DNA of 64,000 bases from Nocardioides iriomotensis (GTDB taxonomy: Bacteria; Actinomycetota; Actinomycetes; Propionibacteriales; Nocardioidaceae): positions 1 through 64,000 of the forward strand of contig NZ_SDPU01000037.1 in NCBI RefSeq assembly GCF_004168035.1, written 5' to 3'. Both the position numbers and the translations under genes were made by a program. Under the pieces are notes generated by a model. The model made no database searches, was not told the DNA's origin, and worked only from the letters and a program-made list of their open reading frames with translations. Positions 42,959 through 51,384 of the stretch are shown in pieces; position 1 is the first letter of the stretch, and each line of letters starts with the position of its first letter.

Positions 42959-43531
42959 ATGGGGCTGCCCGGGATGCGCCGGATTGACCACGTCGGGTTC
43001 ACCGTGCCGGACCTCGACGCCGCCCACGCCTGGCTCGTCGACGTGCTCGGCGCGGAGTACCTCTACGCGCTCGGGCCGTTCGCCCACCCCGACGAGGACG
43101 ACGACTGGATGGCCACCCACCTGCGCGTGCACCCGCGCGCGACGATGCGCAACCAGTGGTACCGCGTCGGCGGCGAGACGATGTTCGAGGTCTTCGAGTA
43201 CTCCTCCCCCGACCAGCGCGACGCGATCCCCCGCAACAGCGATGTCGGCGGCCACCACGTGGCGCTGTACGTCGACGACATCGACGCCGCGCTCGAGCAC
43301 CTGCGGGCGCACGACGTCGAGGTGTTCGACGGTCCGACGGCCAGCAAGGGGCCGGCCGAGGGCAACCGGTGGATCTACTTCCGCGCGCCGTGGGGGCTGC
43401 AGATGGAGCTGGTCTCCTACCCGGGCGGCAAGGCGTTCGACCGGCACGGGGCGGTGGAGACCTTCGAGACGGCTCGTTCCTCGCCTCCTCAGGAACCCCT
43501 TGTCGAGACCACTGGAGGATCGGGCACGTGA
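42959..43531 (+). CDS. VOC-family (glyoxalase/dioxygenase fold) protein
   Basis: 190 residues. N-terminal IDHVGFTVPDLDAAHAWLVDVLGAEYLY and the second module GGHHVALYVDDIDAALEHLRAHDVEVF are the paired beta-alpha-beta-beta-beta units; metal ligands are probably His11-type, the HH of the second unit and Glu in MELV. The last 21 residues are encoded by repeat-like DNA (43470-43515) and are probably non-essential. The ATG has AGGAGG upstream. Role: isomerase, dioxygenase or epimerase in the local pathway. Confidence 0.87.
   Translation: MGLPGMRRIDHVGFTVPDLDAAHAWLVDVLGAEYLYALGPFAHPDEDDDWMATHLRVHPRATMRNQWYRVGGETMFEVFEYSSPDQRDAIPRNSDVGGHHVALYVDDIDAALEHLRAHDVEVFDGPTASKGPAEGNRWIYFRAPWGLQMELVSYPGGKAFDRHGAVETFETARSSPPQEPLVETTGGSGT
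43470..43515. repeat. Repeat-like tail of the VOC gene
   Basis: This stretch (GGCTCGTTCCTCGCCTCC, then TGTCGAGACC at 43501-43510) contains the right half of the dispersed repeat seen at 42804. It encodes the low-complexity VOC C-terminus just before the GntR start. Confidence 0.5.
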
Positions 43532-44199
43532 CGCAGACGATCGAGGTCCCCACGGGTGCGGCCAGCGCCCGCATCGCCGGCCGGCTGCGCGACGAGATCC
43601 TCCGCGGCGACCTGCGCCCCGGCGACCGGATCCGGCAGGAGGAGGTCGCCGAGCGGTTCGGCGCGAGCCGGCTGCCGGTGCGCGAGGCGCTGCGCATCCT
43701 CGAGGCCGAGGGCCTGACCGAGCACGAGACCCACAAGGGCGCGCGGGTGCCGCGGCTGTCGCAGCACGAGGTCGAGGTCATCTACCAGATGCGCGAGCGG
43801 CTCGAGCCCCTCGCGCTCGCCGAGAGCATCGCCGCGCTCACCGACGGCGACGTCGCCCGCATCGAGGAGGTGCAGCAGCACATCGAGGCCGACGGTGACG
43901 GCATCGACGTCGCGCGCTTCCTCGAGCTCGACCGGGAGTTCCACATGGCGACCTACTCCGCCTGCGCGATCGACCCGCTGATGTCGAACGTCCGGCGGCT
44001 GTGGAACTCCACGCAGCACTACCGCCGCGCCTTCGTCGCCCTCTCCGGTCCCGGCCGCATGTGGGTGGTCAACGCCGAGCACCGGCTGATCCTCGACGCC
44101 GTCGAGCGCCGCGACCCGGTCGACGCCGAGCGGTACCTGTCCGGCCACATCCGGCGCACCCGCATCGAGCTGGCCAAGCACCCCGAGGTCTTCGGATGA
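43528..44199 (+). CDS. GntR-family regulator, FCD (FadR) subgroup
   Basis: 223 residues. Winged helix 12-75: RIAGRLRDEILRGDLRPGDRIRQEEVAERFGASRLPVREALRILEAEGL. The C-terminal FCD ligand domain has the metal-site pattern DREFHMATYSA and AEHRLILDAV. Ligands are usually small carboxylates. The GTG overlaps the VOC stop (GTGA). It likely controls both sides of the divergent region through the TTGGATCCA palindromes, and so itself. Confidence 0.92.
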   Translation: MTQTIEVPTGAASARIAGRLRDEILRGDLRPGDRIRQEEVAERFGASRLPVREALRILEAEGLTEHETHKGARVPRLSQHEVEVIYQMRERLEPLALAESIAALTDGDVARIEEVQQHIEADGDGIDVARFLELDREFHMATYSACAIDPLMSNVRRLWNSTQHYRRAFVALSGPGRMWVVNAEHRLILDAVERRDPVDAERYLSGHIRRTRIELAKHPEVFG

Positions 44200-44663
44200 C
44201 GACACCCTTCACGGTCAACGGCCGCGACGTCACCGTCGACGCCCAGCCCGACACGCCGCTGCTCACCGTCCTGCGCGAGGACCTCGGCCTGCTCGGCAGC
44301 CGGTTCGGCTGCGGCCTCGGCCTGTGCGGCGCGTGCTTCGTGCGGCTCGACGGGCACGTCGTACCGGCGTGCGACACCCCGCTGTGGCAGGCCGAGGGCA
44401 AGGACGTCGTCACGGTCGAGGGACTCAGCGAGCCGGGACACGCGCACCCTGTCCAGCAGGCGATCCTCGACCGGCAGGCCGCGCAGTGCGGCTTCTGCAT
44501 CAGCGGCATCGTCGTCAACGCCGCCACCCTGCTCGACGAGCAGCCCGACGCCGACGAGGAGGACGTCGTCGCGGCCCTCGACCGCAACCTCTGCCGCTGC
44601 GGCGTCCAGCGGCGCATCGTCGACGCCGTGCTCGCGGCGCGGTCCGGAGCGGCCTCGTCGTGA
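44196..44663 (+). CDS. [2Fe-2S] small subunit of a molybdenum hydroxylase
   Basis: 155 residues. The plant-type cluster is bound by GCGLGLCGACFV plus a later Cys; the second cluster by QCGFCISGIV and NLCRCGVQRRI. This is the XdhC/IorA/CoxS-type electron-transfer subunit. ATG overlaps the GntR stop (ATGA). It pairs with the large subunit next to it. Confidence 0.95.
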   Translation: MTTPFTVNGRDVTVDAQPDTPLLTVLREDLGLLGSRFGCGLGLCGACFVRLDGHVVPACDTPLWQAEGKDVVTVEGLSEPGHAHPVQQAILDRQAAQCGFCISGIVVNAATLLDEQPDADEEDVVAALDRNLCRCGVQRRIVDAVLAARSGAASS

Positions 44664-46732
44664 CCACCACCGAGCCCCTCCGCACGGTCGACGTACCTCC
44701 GCACGTCGCGGACAACCCCCGCCTCGGCCAGTGGATCTCCTTCCCCGACGACCTCTCGCCCGACGCCGTCGGCGTCCGCATCGGCAAGGTCGAGCTGGGC
44801 CAGGGCATCGTCACCGCCCTCGCCCAGGTCGCCGCCGACGCCCTCGCCCTTCCGGTCGCGCAGGTGCGGATGCTCAACGCACACACGGGTCTCGGCCCCG
44901 ACGAGGGACTCACCGCGGGCAGCCTGTCGATGGTGCAGGCGGGTCCGGCACTGCGGTACGTCGGAGCCGTCGTCCGGGACCTCGTCGCCCGGGTCGCCGA
45001 CGACCACCCCGGCGCGTCCTTCGTCGACGTCGCACGCACGCTCGACCCGGCAACCGACCTCGCGACGTGGGAGCCGCGCACCGACCAGCCGCCCGTACGG
45101 CGCGTCGTCGGCACCGACCTGCCGCGGCTCGACCTGCCCGACAAGGTGCTCGGCCGGCCGCGCTACCTCGCCGACCTGCGCCCGGCCGGGCTGCGCTACG
45201 GCCGCGCCCTCCGCCCACCGTCCTTCGGCGCAACCCTCGTGGACGTCGACGCGGCGAAGGTCGAGGGGCTGCAGCTCGTGCGCGACGGGTCGTTCGTCGG
45301 CGTCGTCGCCGCCACCGAGGCGGAGGCCGACGCGGCTCTGGTCCGGCTGCGCGAGGCGACGACCTGGGACGAGCGGGACCTGCTGCCCGACGAGCACGAC
45401 CTGACCACGTTCCTCAAGGCTGGTCCCCACGACGACATCCCGGTCCTCGACGAACCCGACGCCCCCGCACCGACCCACACCGCGACGTACACCCGCCCCT
45501 TCCTCGCGCACGCGTCGATCGCGCCGAGCTGCGGCCTCGCCCGGTGGAGCGACGACGGAACGACCGTGCACGTGTGGAGCCACAGCCAGGGCATCCACAA
45601 CCTGCGCGCCGCGATCGCGACCTCGCTCGGCCTCGACGCGGCGGCCGTGACCGTCGAGCACGTCGAGAACGCCGGCTGCTACGGCCACAACGCCGCCGAC
45701 GACGCCGCCTTCGACGCCGTCCTGCTCGCCCGCAGCGTGCCCGGCACCGCTGTCCAGGTCCGCTGGAGCCGGCGCGACGAGCTCGCGTGGGGTCCGCTGG
45801 CGTCCGCGATGGTCGCCGACCTCTCTGCGACGCTGGCCGGAGGCCGGGTCACCGGCTGGCGGCACGACGTGTGGAGCCAGGGGCACAGCAGCCGCCCCGG
45901 CTACGGCGGGGGAACACCCGGCCTGCTCGCCGGGCAGCACCGCGCCGACCCGGACCCGTCCCCCGCGGCCGGCGACCCGCCGCCCGACCGGGGTGGCGGC
46001 ACGACCCGCAACGCCGTCCCGATCTACGACGTCGGCCCCCGCAGCATCGCCGGCCACCGCCTCAGCGCGTCGCCGCTGCGCACCTCGGCGATGCGTGCGC
46101 TGGGCGCGTACCTCAACGTCTTCGCGATCGAGTGCTTCATGGACGAGCTGGCCGAGCAGGCCGGCACCGACCCGGTCGACTTCCGGCTCGCCCACCTCGC
46201 CGACGAGCGGGCCCGGGCCGTGATCGAGCGCGCCCGCGACGGGTCCGGCTGGGGCACGCCCCTGCCCGACGAGACCGGTCGCGGCATCGGCTTCGCCCGC
46301 TACAAGGACCGCGGGGCCTGGTGCGCGGTCGTCGCCGAGGTCACCGTCGACCATGAGGTCCGCGTGCGCCGGCTGACGATCGCCGTCGACGTCGGCCTCG
46401 CCGTCAGCCCCGACGGTGTCCGCAACCAGATCGAGGGCGGCGCCACCCAGGCGACGAGCTGGACCACCAGGGAGCGGGTCCGCTTCGACCGGCGCCGGGT
46501 CACCAGCGACGACTGGGAGACCTACCCGATCCTGCGGTTCAGCGAGGCCCCGCTGGTCGACGTGCACGTCATCGACCGGCCCGACCAGCCGTCGCTCGGC
46601 GCCGGCGAGGCCGCCCAGGGCCCGACCGCCGCCGCCATCGCCAACGCCGTGCACGCGGCCCTCGGGGTCCGCGTCCGTGACCTGCCCCTGACCGCCGACG
46701 CGGTCGTCCGAGCCATCGAGCAAGCCGAGTAG
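44660..46732 (+). CDS. Molybdopterin-binding large subunit of a molybdenum hydroxylase (two-subunit type)
   Basis: 690 residues, xanthine dehydrogenase/aldehyde oxidase superfamily, nearer the isoquinoline-oxidoreductase/nicotinate-hydroxylase branch. Motifs: IGKVELGQGIVTAL near the N-terminus, YTRPFLAHASIAPSC, WSHSQGIHNLRAA, RTSAMRALGAYLNVFAIE, and the catalytic-Glu motif LGAGEAAQGPTAAAIANAV. With the Fe-S subunit it probably hydroxylates an N-heterocycle or oxidises an aldehyde. No FAD subunit gene and no maturation gene is adjacent. GTG overlaps the small-subunit stop. Confidence 0.9.
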   Translation: MTTTEPLRTVDVPPHVADNPRLGQWISFPDDLSPDAVGVRIGKVELGQGIVTALAQVAADALALPVAQVRMLNAHTGLGPDEGLTAGSLSMVQAGPALRYVGAVVRDLVARVADDHPGASFVDVARTLDPATDLATWEPRTDQPPVRRVVGTDLPRLDLPDKVLGRPRYLADLRPAGLRYGRALRPPSFGATLVDVDAAKVEGLQLVRDGSFVGVVAATEAEADAALVRLREATTWDERDLLPDEHDLTTFLKAGPHDDIPVLDEPDAPAPTHTATYTRPFLAHASIAPSCGLARWSDDGTTVHVWSHSQGIHNLRAAIATSLGLDAAAVTVEHVENAGCYGHNAADDAAFDAVLLARSVPGTAVQVRWSRRDELAWGPLASAMVADLSATLAGGRVTGWRHDVWSQGHSSRPGYGGGTPGLLAGQHRADPDPSPAAGDPPPDRGGGTTRNAVPIYDVGPRSIAGHRLSASPLRTSAMRALGAYLNVFAIECFMDELAEQAGTDPVDFRLAHLADERARAVIERARDGSGWGTPLPDETGRGIGFARYKDRGAWCAVVAEVTVDHEVRVRRLTIAVDVGLAVSPDGVRNQIEGGATQATSWTTRERVRFDRRRVTSDDWETYPILRFSEAPLVDVHVIDRPDQPSLGAGEAAQGPTAAAIANAVHAALGVRVRDLPLTADAVVRAIEQAE

Positions 46733-46744
46733 AGGAGCCCCGCC

Positions 46745-47398
46745 ATGTCCACACCGACCAGTCCCCGCAAGCCCCGCATCTCCTACGTCCCCTACGAGGA
46801 CATGGACGAGCGCATGCAGGCCGAGATGGACCGCGCCGCCGCGCACGGCACCCCGCGCCCGGAGACCAACGCGGTCCGCGCGCACGTGCCCGCGGCGTTC
46901 TGGGCGTTCGCCGGGCCGTGGGAGCAGATGTTCCGCAACGGTGTCGTCGACCACTCGATCAAGGAGCTGTGCCGCGTCTACATCTCGCGCACGGTCACGT
47001 GCGAGTTCTGCGGCAACCAGCGCTCCGAGCGTGGCGCGAACGAGGGTCTCGTCGAGGGCCAGTACGACGAGCTGCTCAACTTCGAGTCGTCCGACAGGTT
47101 CGACGACCGACAGAAGGCGGCACTCGCCTACGCCCAGGCGATCGCGTGGAACGAGGACGACCGCGACGGGCTGTGGGACCGGCTGCACGCGCACTTCTCC
47201 GAGCCGGAGCTGGTCGAGCTCGGCTGCGTGATCGCCCTGACCTTCGGCCAGCAGAGCTGGATCCGGCTGCTCGACGTCGACCACCACCAGTACATGGCCG
47301 GCACGTCGGCGTCGATGGCGCCGGGCTTCGAGGACGCCGACGCGCTGGCCGCGTCGAAGGCGAAGACCGACTACTGGGCGGCCGGTGCGCCGCGCTGA
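46745..47398 (+). CDS. Carboxymuconolactone-decarboxylase/AhpD-like protein
   Basis: 217 residues, all helical. The family helix FRNGVVDHSIKELCRVYISRTVTCEFCGNQRS carries the CxxC pair; the His usually three residues later is Gln. It may be a peroxidase-type or decarboxylase-type enzyme; the pathway context favours a catabolic or detoxifying role. RBS GAGGAG about 6 bases upstream. Last gene of the VOC-GntR-Mo hydroxylase operon, and its end overlaps the convergent methyltransferase by 28 bases. Confidence 0.82.
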   Translation: MSTPTSPRKPRISYVPYEDMDERMQAEMDRAAAHGTPRPETNAVRAHVPAAFWAFAGPWEQMFRNGVVDHSIKELCRVYISRTVTCEFCGNQRSERGANEGLVEGQYDELLNFESSDRFDDRQKAALAYAQAIAWNEDDRDGLWDRLHAHFSEPELVELGCVIALTFGQQSWIRLLDVDHHQYMAGTSASMAPGFEDADALAASKAKTDYWAAGAPR

Positions 47399-48156
47399 GG
47401 GACCACACCCCGCACGCACCAGGCGGTCCCGGGCAGCTCGAACGGCGGCGCCGGCAGCTGCTCTCGCAGGTGGTCGGCGAACGCCGCGCGGTGGGTCTCG
47501 TCGAGGCCGCTGACCGTGTCCCCGGCGGGGCCGACGCCGAACGTGTAGGGCTCCCACCACTCCTCGAACGACTCGTAGCGCACCGAGACCGTGAGCGTGA
47601 ACGGCCAGACCTCGACGAGCCCGGCCTCGGTCGCGACCCGATCCAGGTCGCCCTCGACCTCGCCGGTGCGCCGGTCGGGCGGCGGCGGGTCGGCCAGGAA
47701 CGACTGCGCGGCACGCCCGAACAATGACAGCGGCCCGCGTCCGCCGCCGTGGTCCCAGCTCGAGATGAGGACGTGCCCCCCGGGCTTCGTCACCCGCGCC
47801 ATCTCCCGCACCCCCGCCACCGGGTCCTGCATGAAGTGCACGACGAGCTGGGCCAGCGCCGCGTCGAACACCCCGTCGTCGTAAGGCAGCTGCTCGGCCG
47901 ACCCCTGCCGTACGTCGACGTCGGGAAAGCGCTCGCGGGCGGCCGCGACGAACGGCTCGGACGGGTCGATCGCGGCCACGTGGTCGGCGCCGAGCAGCTC
48001 GACGAGCGGACCGGTCAGCACACCGGGACCGCAGCCGACGTCCAGCGCGCGGTCGCCCGGCGACAGGCCGGACCGCTCGACGAACGGTCCCGCGAGCTGC
48101 GCGGAGTAGCGACCCATGAAGCGGTCGTAGGCCTCCGCGGCGACGTCGAAGCTCAT
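47371..48156 (-). CDS. SAM-dependent methyltransferase (UbiE/methyltransf_11 type)
   Basis: 261 residues. Motif I ALDVGCGPGVLTGPLVELLG, acidic VAAIDPSEPFVAAARERFP, and the post-motif region FDAALAQLVVHFMQDPVAGVREMARVTKPGGHVLISSWD. Substrate unknown. The ATG at 48156 is preferred. It is divergent from the XRE-cupin gene by 36 bases. Confidence 0.88.
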   Translation of the reverse strand: MSFDVAAEAYDRFMGRYSAQLAGPFVERSGLSPGDRALDVGCGPGVLTGPLVELLGADHVAAIDPSEPFVAAARERFPDVDVRQGSAEQLPYDDGVFDAALAQLVVHFMQDPVAGVREMARVTKPGGHVLISSWDHGGGRGPLSLFGRAAQSFLADPPPPDRRTGEVEGDLDRVATEAGLVEVWPFTLTVSVRYESFEEWWEPYTFGVGPAGDTVSGLDETHRAAFADHLREQLPAPPFELPGTAWCVRGVVPQRGAPAAQ

Positions 48157-48180
48157 GTCCCGGAAGGTACGCCGCGCCCG

Positions 48181-48186
48181 TACCAT
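48181..48186 (+). promoter_or_regulatory. -10-like TACCAT, leaderless promoter of the XRE-cupin gene
   Basis: TACCAT ends 6 bases before the ATG at 48193. Confidence 0.5.
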
Positions 48187-48192
48187 CGCGCC

Positions 48193-48777
48193 ATGGCCGA
48201 CGACGCGCTCTCGCTGACCGTCGGCGCCCGACTCCGCGAGGCCCGCGAGGCCCGGCAGCTGTCGCTGCGCAGCCTCGCCCGCGCGGTGGACCTCTCCCCC
48301 GGCATGCTGTCGCAGATCGAGAACGGTCGCGCCCGCCCGTCGGTGGGCACGCTCTGGGCGCTGGTCAGCGAGCTCGGGCTGTCACTCGACGCCGTGTTCC
48401 CGAGCGCCGAGGAGACGGCGACCTCCGCGCCGGCGGGACCGGTCGTGCAGCGCGCGGGTCGGCGCCAGGTGCTCGAGCTCTCCGGCGACGTCAGCTGGGA
48501 GCAGCTCAACGCACCCGACGACACCGATGTCGTGTTCGCCTACGTCACCTACCGTCCGGGCGGGGCGGGCCAGGAGCACGAGGGCCTGCCGCTCGCGCGG
48601 CACACCGGCCAGGAGTACGGCTACGTCGTGAGCGGGCGCCTCGTGGTCGAGGTCGGCGACGACGAGCTCGAGCTCGGGCCGGGCGACGCGATCACGTTCG
48701 GCTCGGACACGCCGCACCGGTTCCGCGCGGCCGGCGAGAAACCCGCCTGCGCGGTCTGGTTCAACCGCGCGCGCTGA
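48193..48777 (+). CDS. XRE-family regulator with C-terminal cupin sensor
   Basis: 194 residues. HTH about 8-65 (VGARLREAREARQLSLRSLARAVDLSPGMLSQIENGRARPSVGTLW) and a cupin barrel 100-190 (HTGQEYGYVVSGRLVVEVGDDELELGPGDAITFGSDTPHRF). Such proteins sense small metabolites, as PuuR-type or SutR-type regulators do. It precedes, on the same strand, three catabolic genes and probably controls them. Confidence 0.92.
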   Translation: MADDALSLTVGARLREAREARQLSLRSLARAVDLSPGMLSQIENGRARPSVGTLWALVSELGLSLDAVFPSAEETATSAPAGPVVQRAGRRQVLELSGDVSWEQLNAPDDTDVVFAYVTYRPGGAGQEHEGLPLARHTGQEYGYVVSGRLVVEVGDDELELGPGDAITFGSDTPHRFRAAGEKPACAVWFNRAR

Positions 48778-48779
48778 GA

Positions 48780-48785
48780 TAGCCT
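48780..48785 (+). promoter_or_regulatory. -10-like TAGCCT, leaderless promoter of the beta-hydroxyacid dehydrogenase gene
   Basis: TAGCCT begins 3 bases after the XRE stop and ends 6 bases before the GTG at 48792. The catabolic genes therefore have a promoter separate from the regulator. Confidence 0.5.
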
Positions 48786-48791
48786 CCGTCT

Positions 48792-49685
48792 GTGTTTAAC
48801 CAAATTGAACAGGTCGGCTTCGTCGGCCTCGGTGCGATGGGCGCGGGCATCGCGCAACGGGTGACGGACGCTGGCCACCCGCTCGTCGTCTGGAACCGCA
48901 CCCGGAGCAAGGCCGAGGGCCTCCTCGACGCCGGCGCGACCTGGGGCGGCACGCCCCGCGAGACCGCCGCGCGGTCGGACGTCCTCTTCACGATGCTGAC
49001 CAACACCGCCGCGGTGGAGGCGACCGCGGACGGCGCGGACGGCGTCCTCGCCGGGCTGCGGCCCGGCACGGTCTGGTGCGACCTGAGCACCATCTCGCCC
49101 GAGGCCAGCATCGCCCTGTCCGCGCGGGTCGCCGAGACCGGCGCGCACTTCCTCGACACCCCGGTCTCCGGCAGCCCCGCGACCCTCGCGGCCGGCCAGA
49201 TGTCGGTGATGGTCGGCGGCGAGCGCGCGGCGTTCGACCACGTCGAGACGGTGCTGCACGCGATCGGTCCCAAGGTCACCTACATCGGACCGGCCGGGCA
49301 CGCGATCCTCAGCAAGGTCGCGATCAACCTCGCGCTGGTCGTCTCGGTCACGGCGTTCGCCGAGGCCGTCACGCTCGTCGAGAAGGCCGGCGTCAACCGG
49401 GCCGCCGTCGTCGACGCGGCGCTGAAGAGCGTGATCGCCTCGCCGGTCATCGGCTACCGCGCACCGCTGCTCGTCGACGACACGGACGTGTTCGCCGACG
49501 TCGAGCTGCAGCAGAAGGACCTCGTGCTCGCCCAGGAGCTGGGCCGCAGGCTCGGCGCCGCCGTACCCACCTGCTCGGCGGCCAGCGAGATGCTCAGCGC
49601 GGCACGCAGCTCCGACCTCTCCGACCGCGACTTCCTGGTGAGCGTCGCGGACACCTACCGACGGATGGCGGGGATCCCCACATGA
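48792..49685 (+). CDS. Beta-hydroxyacid dehydrogenase (3-hydroxyisobutyrate dehydrogenase family)
   Basis: 297 residues. NAD(P) motif VGFVGLGAMGAGIAQRV; substrate loop FLDTPVSGSPATLAAGQMSVMVGG; catalytic Lys in AILSKVAINLALVVSV. It oxidises a 3-hydroxy acid or reduces the semialdehyde. The GTG start lies in an AT-rich near-palindrome (48794-48810, GTTTAACCAAATTGAAC), a possible XRE operator. First of three catabolic genes. Confidence 0.9.
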   Translation: MFNQIEQVGFVGLGAMGAGIAQRVTDAGHPLVVWNRTRSKAEGLLDAGATWGGTPRETAARSDVLFTMLTNTAAVEATADGADGVLAGLRPGTVWCDLSTISPEASIALSARVAETGAHFLDTPVSGSPATLAAGQMSVMVGGERAAFDHVETVLHAIGPKVTYIGPAGHAILSKVAINLALVVSVTAFAEAVTLVEKAGVNRAAVVDAALKSVIASPVIGYRAPLLVDDTDVFADVELQQKDLVLAQELGRRLGAAVPTCSAASEMLSAARSSDLSDRDFLVSVADTYRRMAGIPT

Positions 49686-50116
49686 CCGAGGCCCGGAAGC
49701 CCTACCGCACCACGATCCACGACGTGCCGCTCGAGCAGGACCTCCGCGAGGACGAGGGCTGGGTCGACATGCAGGTGCAGTACCTCATCGACCAGCGCAC
49801 CGCCGGCTCGTCCGACCTCGTCGTCGGCCGCACCGTGCTGCCGCCCGGTGCCCGGCACGACCGGCACCTGCACACCGACGCCGACGAGTTCCTCGTCGTG
49901 ATGTCCGGCGAGGGCGAGATCCACACCAACACCGGCCGGGAGCCGTCGAGGGCCGGTGACGTGATCTGGACCCCGCGCGGCAACTACCACGGCTTCGTCA
50001 ACACCGGCGACGAGGACGTGCTGCTGATCTGGGGCTGGAGCGGCGCCGGCGGGCTCGACGCTGCGGGCTACGGTCTGCCCGGACCCGACGAGACGTTCGA
50101 CGATCCCGAGGACTGA
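49682..50116 (+). CDS. Cupin-domain protein
   Basis: 144 residues, one cupin: metal ligands in PPGARHDRHLHTDADEFLVVMSGEGEIH and the second motif GDVIWTPRGNYHGFVNTG. Probably an isomerase, dioxygenase or lyase of the pathway. ATG overlaps the dehydrogenase stop (ATGA). Confidence 0.85.
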   Translation: MTEARKPYRTTIHDVPLEQDLREDEGWVDMQVQYLIDQRTAGSSDLVVGRTVLPPGARHDRHLHTDADEFLVVMSGEGEIHTNTGREPSRAGDVIWTPRGNYHGFVNTGDEDVLLIWGWSGAGGLDAAGYGLPGPDETFDDPED

Positions 50117-50120
50117 ACGC

Positions 50121-50807
50121 ATGACCCGGCTGGACCCCCGCATCGCCGCCGGTACGACGCGGATGCTCGAGCGGCGACGTGGCGAGCTCGACGACGGCGC
50201 GACCCACCTGGGCTGGAAGGCCGGCTTCGGGGCGCCGGCCGCGCTGGAGCGGCTCGGCACCGACCGGCCGCTGGTCGGCTACCTGACCCGCGAGCGGCTG
50301 CTCGACGACGGGGCGACCGTCTCGCTCGCCGGCATGACCCAGCCGGTGCTCGAGGCCGAGGTCGCCCTGCACCTCGCCCACGAGGTGCCGGCGGGGGCCG
50401 ATGCCGCCGAGGCGCAGGCGGCGGTCGGCACGGTGAGCGTCGCGATCGAGATCGCCGACCTCGACGTGCCTCCCAGCGACGTCGAGGAGATTGTCGGCGG
50501 CAACATCTACCACCGCCACGTGGTGCTCGGTCCCGAGGTCGAGGTGCGGACCACCAGCACCCTCACGGCCGTGGTCCGGCGCGACGGCGACGAGGTCGCG
50601 CGCACCGACGACCCCGAGGCACTGACCGGCGACGTCGCCGGGGTGCTGGCGTCGATGGCGGACACGCTCGCGGCAACGGGCGGGACGACGGCCGCCGGTG
50701 ATGTGGTGATCACCGGGTCCGTCGTCCCGCCCGTTCCGTTGGTGCCGGGTGAGTGGGCGGTCACCTTCGCCGGTCTCGGCGAGGTGACCGTCCGCGTCAC
50801 ACCGTGA
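50121..50807 (+). CDS. 2-keto-4-pentenoate hydratase-like / FAH-fold protein
   Basis: 228 residues of the MhpD branch (FAH superfamily): GWKAGFGAPAALERLG, the acidic metal-ligand region MTQPVLEAEVALHLAHEV, and IEIADLDVPPSDVEEIVGGNIYHRHVVLG. MhpD-like enzymes hydrate 2-hydroxypentadienoate; relatives are decarboxylases of 4-oxalocrotonate. No partner aldolase (mhpE/F) is present. It is 4 bases after the cupin gene. The end overlaps the convergent membrane gene by 11 bases. Confidence 0.85.
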   Translation: MTRLDPRIAAGTTRMLERRRGELDDGATHLGWKAGFGAPAALERLGTDRPLVGYLTRERLLDDGATVSLAGMTQPVLEAEVALHLAHEVPAGADAAEAQAAVGTVSVAIEIADLDVPPSDVEEIVGGNIYHRHVVLGPEVEVRTTSTLTAVVRRDGDEVARTDDPEALTGDVAGVLASMADTLAATGGTTAAGDVVITGSVVPPVPLVPGEWAVTFAGLGEVTVRVTP

Positions 50808-51384
50808 CCGGCTGTGCGATCGGCGCCTGGACCGTGGTGACCTGACGCGCGTGGCGCAGGCCGAGCAGGGCCAGGAAGAGCAGCGCTGCTGCCGCCACGA
50901 ACGCGGTCACCGCGGCGATGCCGGCGATGGTGCCGACGGTCGCGAAGGCGAAGCCGTAGAGCAGCAGGCCGCGGAGGGTGTTGCCCATGAACAGGGTCTG
51001 GCGCAGCTGACCGAGCGCCTGGCCCTCCTCGCTGGCCTTCTCCTCGTCGCTCAGCGAGAGGAACTCACCGCTGACCTCCGAGTAGGTGCGGCCCTCCGAG
51101 GCGGCGTTCATGTGGGCGAGGATGTAGTGGTCGGCGTAGGCGCGGGCCTCCGGGCCGCTGTCGAGCGGGCTGCCGGCGTACTCCTCGAGCGCGGCGGCGT
51201 CCTCCTCGGGCAGGCTGCTCAGCGCCTCGCCCTCGGGCATCACGATGTCCTGGGCGGACAGCTGCTGCTGGACCTGGTCGCCGATGAAGACGCTGGCCCA
51301 GGTCAGGAGTCCGCCGGCGACGAGGAGGACGAGGGCGAGGGCAAGACCCGTCCAGGAGACGAGTCGGTCAAGGGCGGAACGCAT
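50797..51384 (-). CDS. Two-helix membrane protein with an extracytoplasmic domain
   Basis: 195 residues. One helix near the N-terminus (WTGLALALVLLVAGGLLTWASVFIG), a polar Glu/Ser-rich domain of about 100 residues (SLSDEEKASEEGQALGQLRQTL), then two helices at the C-terminus. Not recognised. The start at 51384 is used; an in-frame ATG-like start at 51459 would add a charged N-terminus. Confidence 0.7.
   Translation of the reverse strand: MRSALDRLVSWTGLALALVLLVAGGLLTWASVFIGDQVQQQLSAQDIVMPEGEALSSLPEEDAAALEEYAGSPLDSGPEARAYADHYILAHMNAASEGRTYSEVSGEFLSLSDEEKASEEGQALGQLRQTLFMGNTLRGLLLYGFAFATVGTIAGIAAVTAFVAAAALLFLALLGLRHARQVTTVQAPIAQPVTV

Noticed and set aside
39930-43898. A long rightward frame (over 1300 codons) across E2 and E1
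   Set aside because: Same shadow effect; the leftward genes have lipoyl, catalytic and thiamine motifs.
44069-47560. A long leftward frame over the molybdenum hydroxylase genes
   Set aside because: Antisense shadow with no domain signature.
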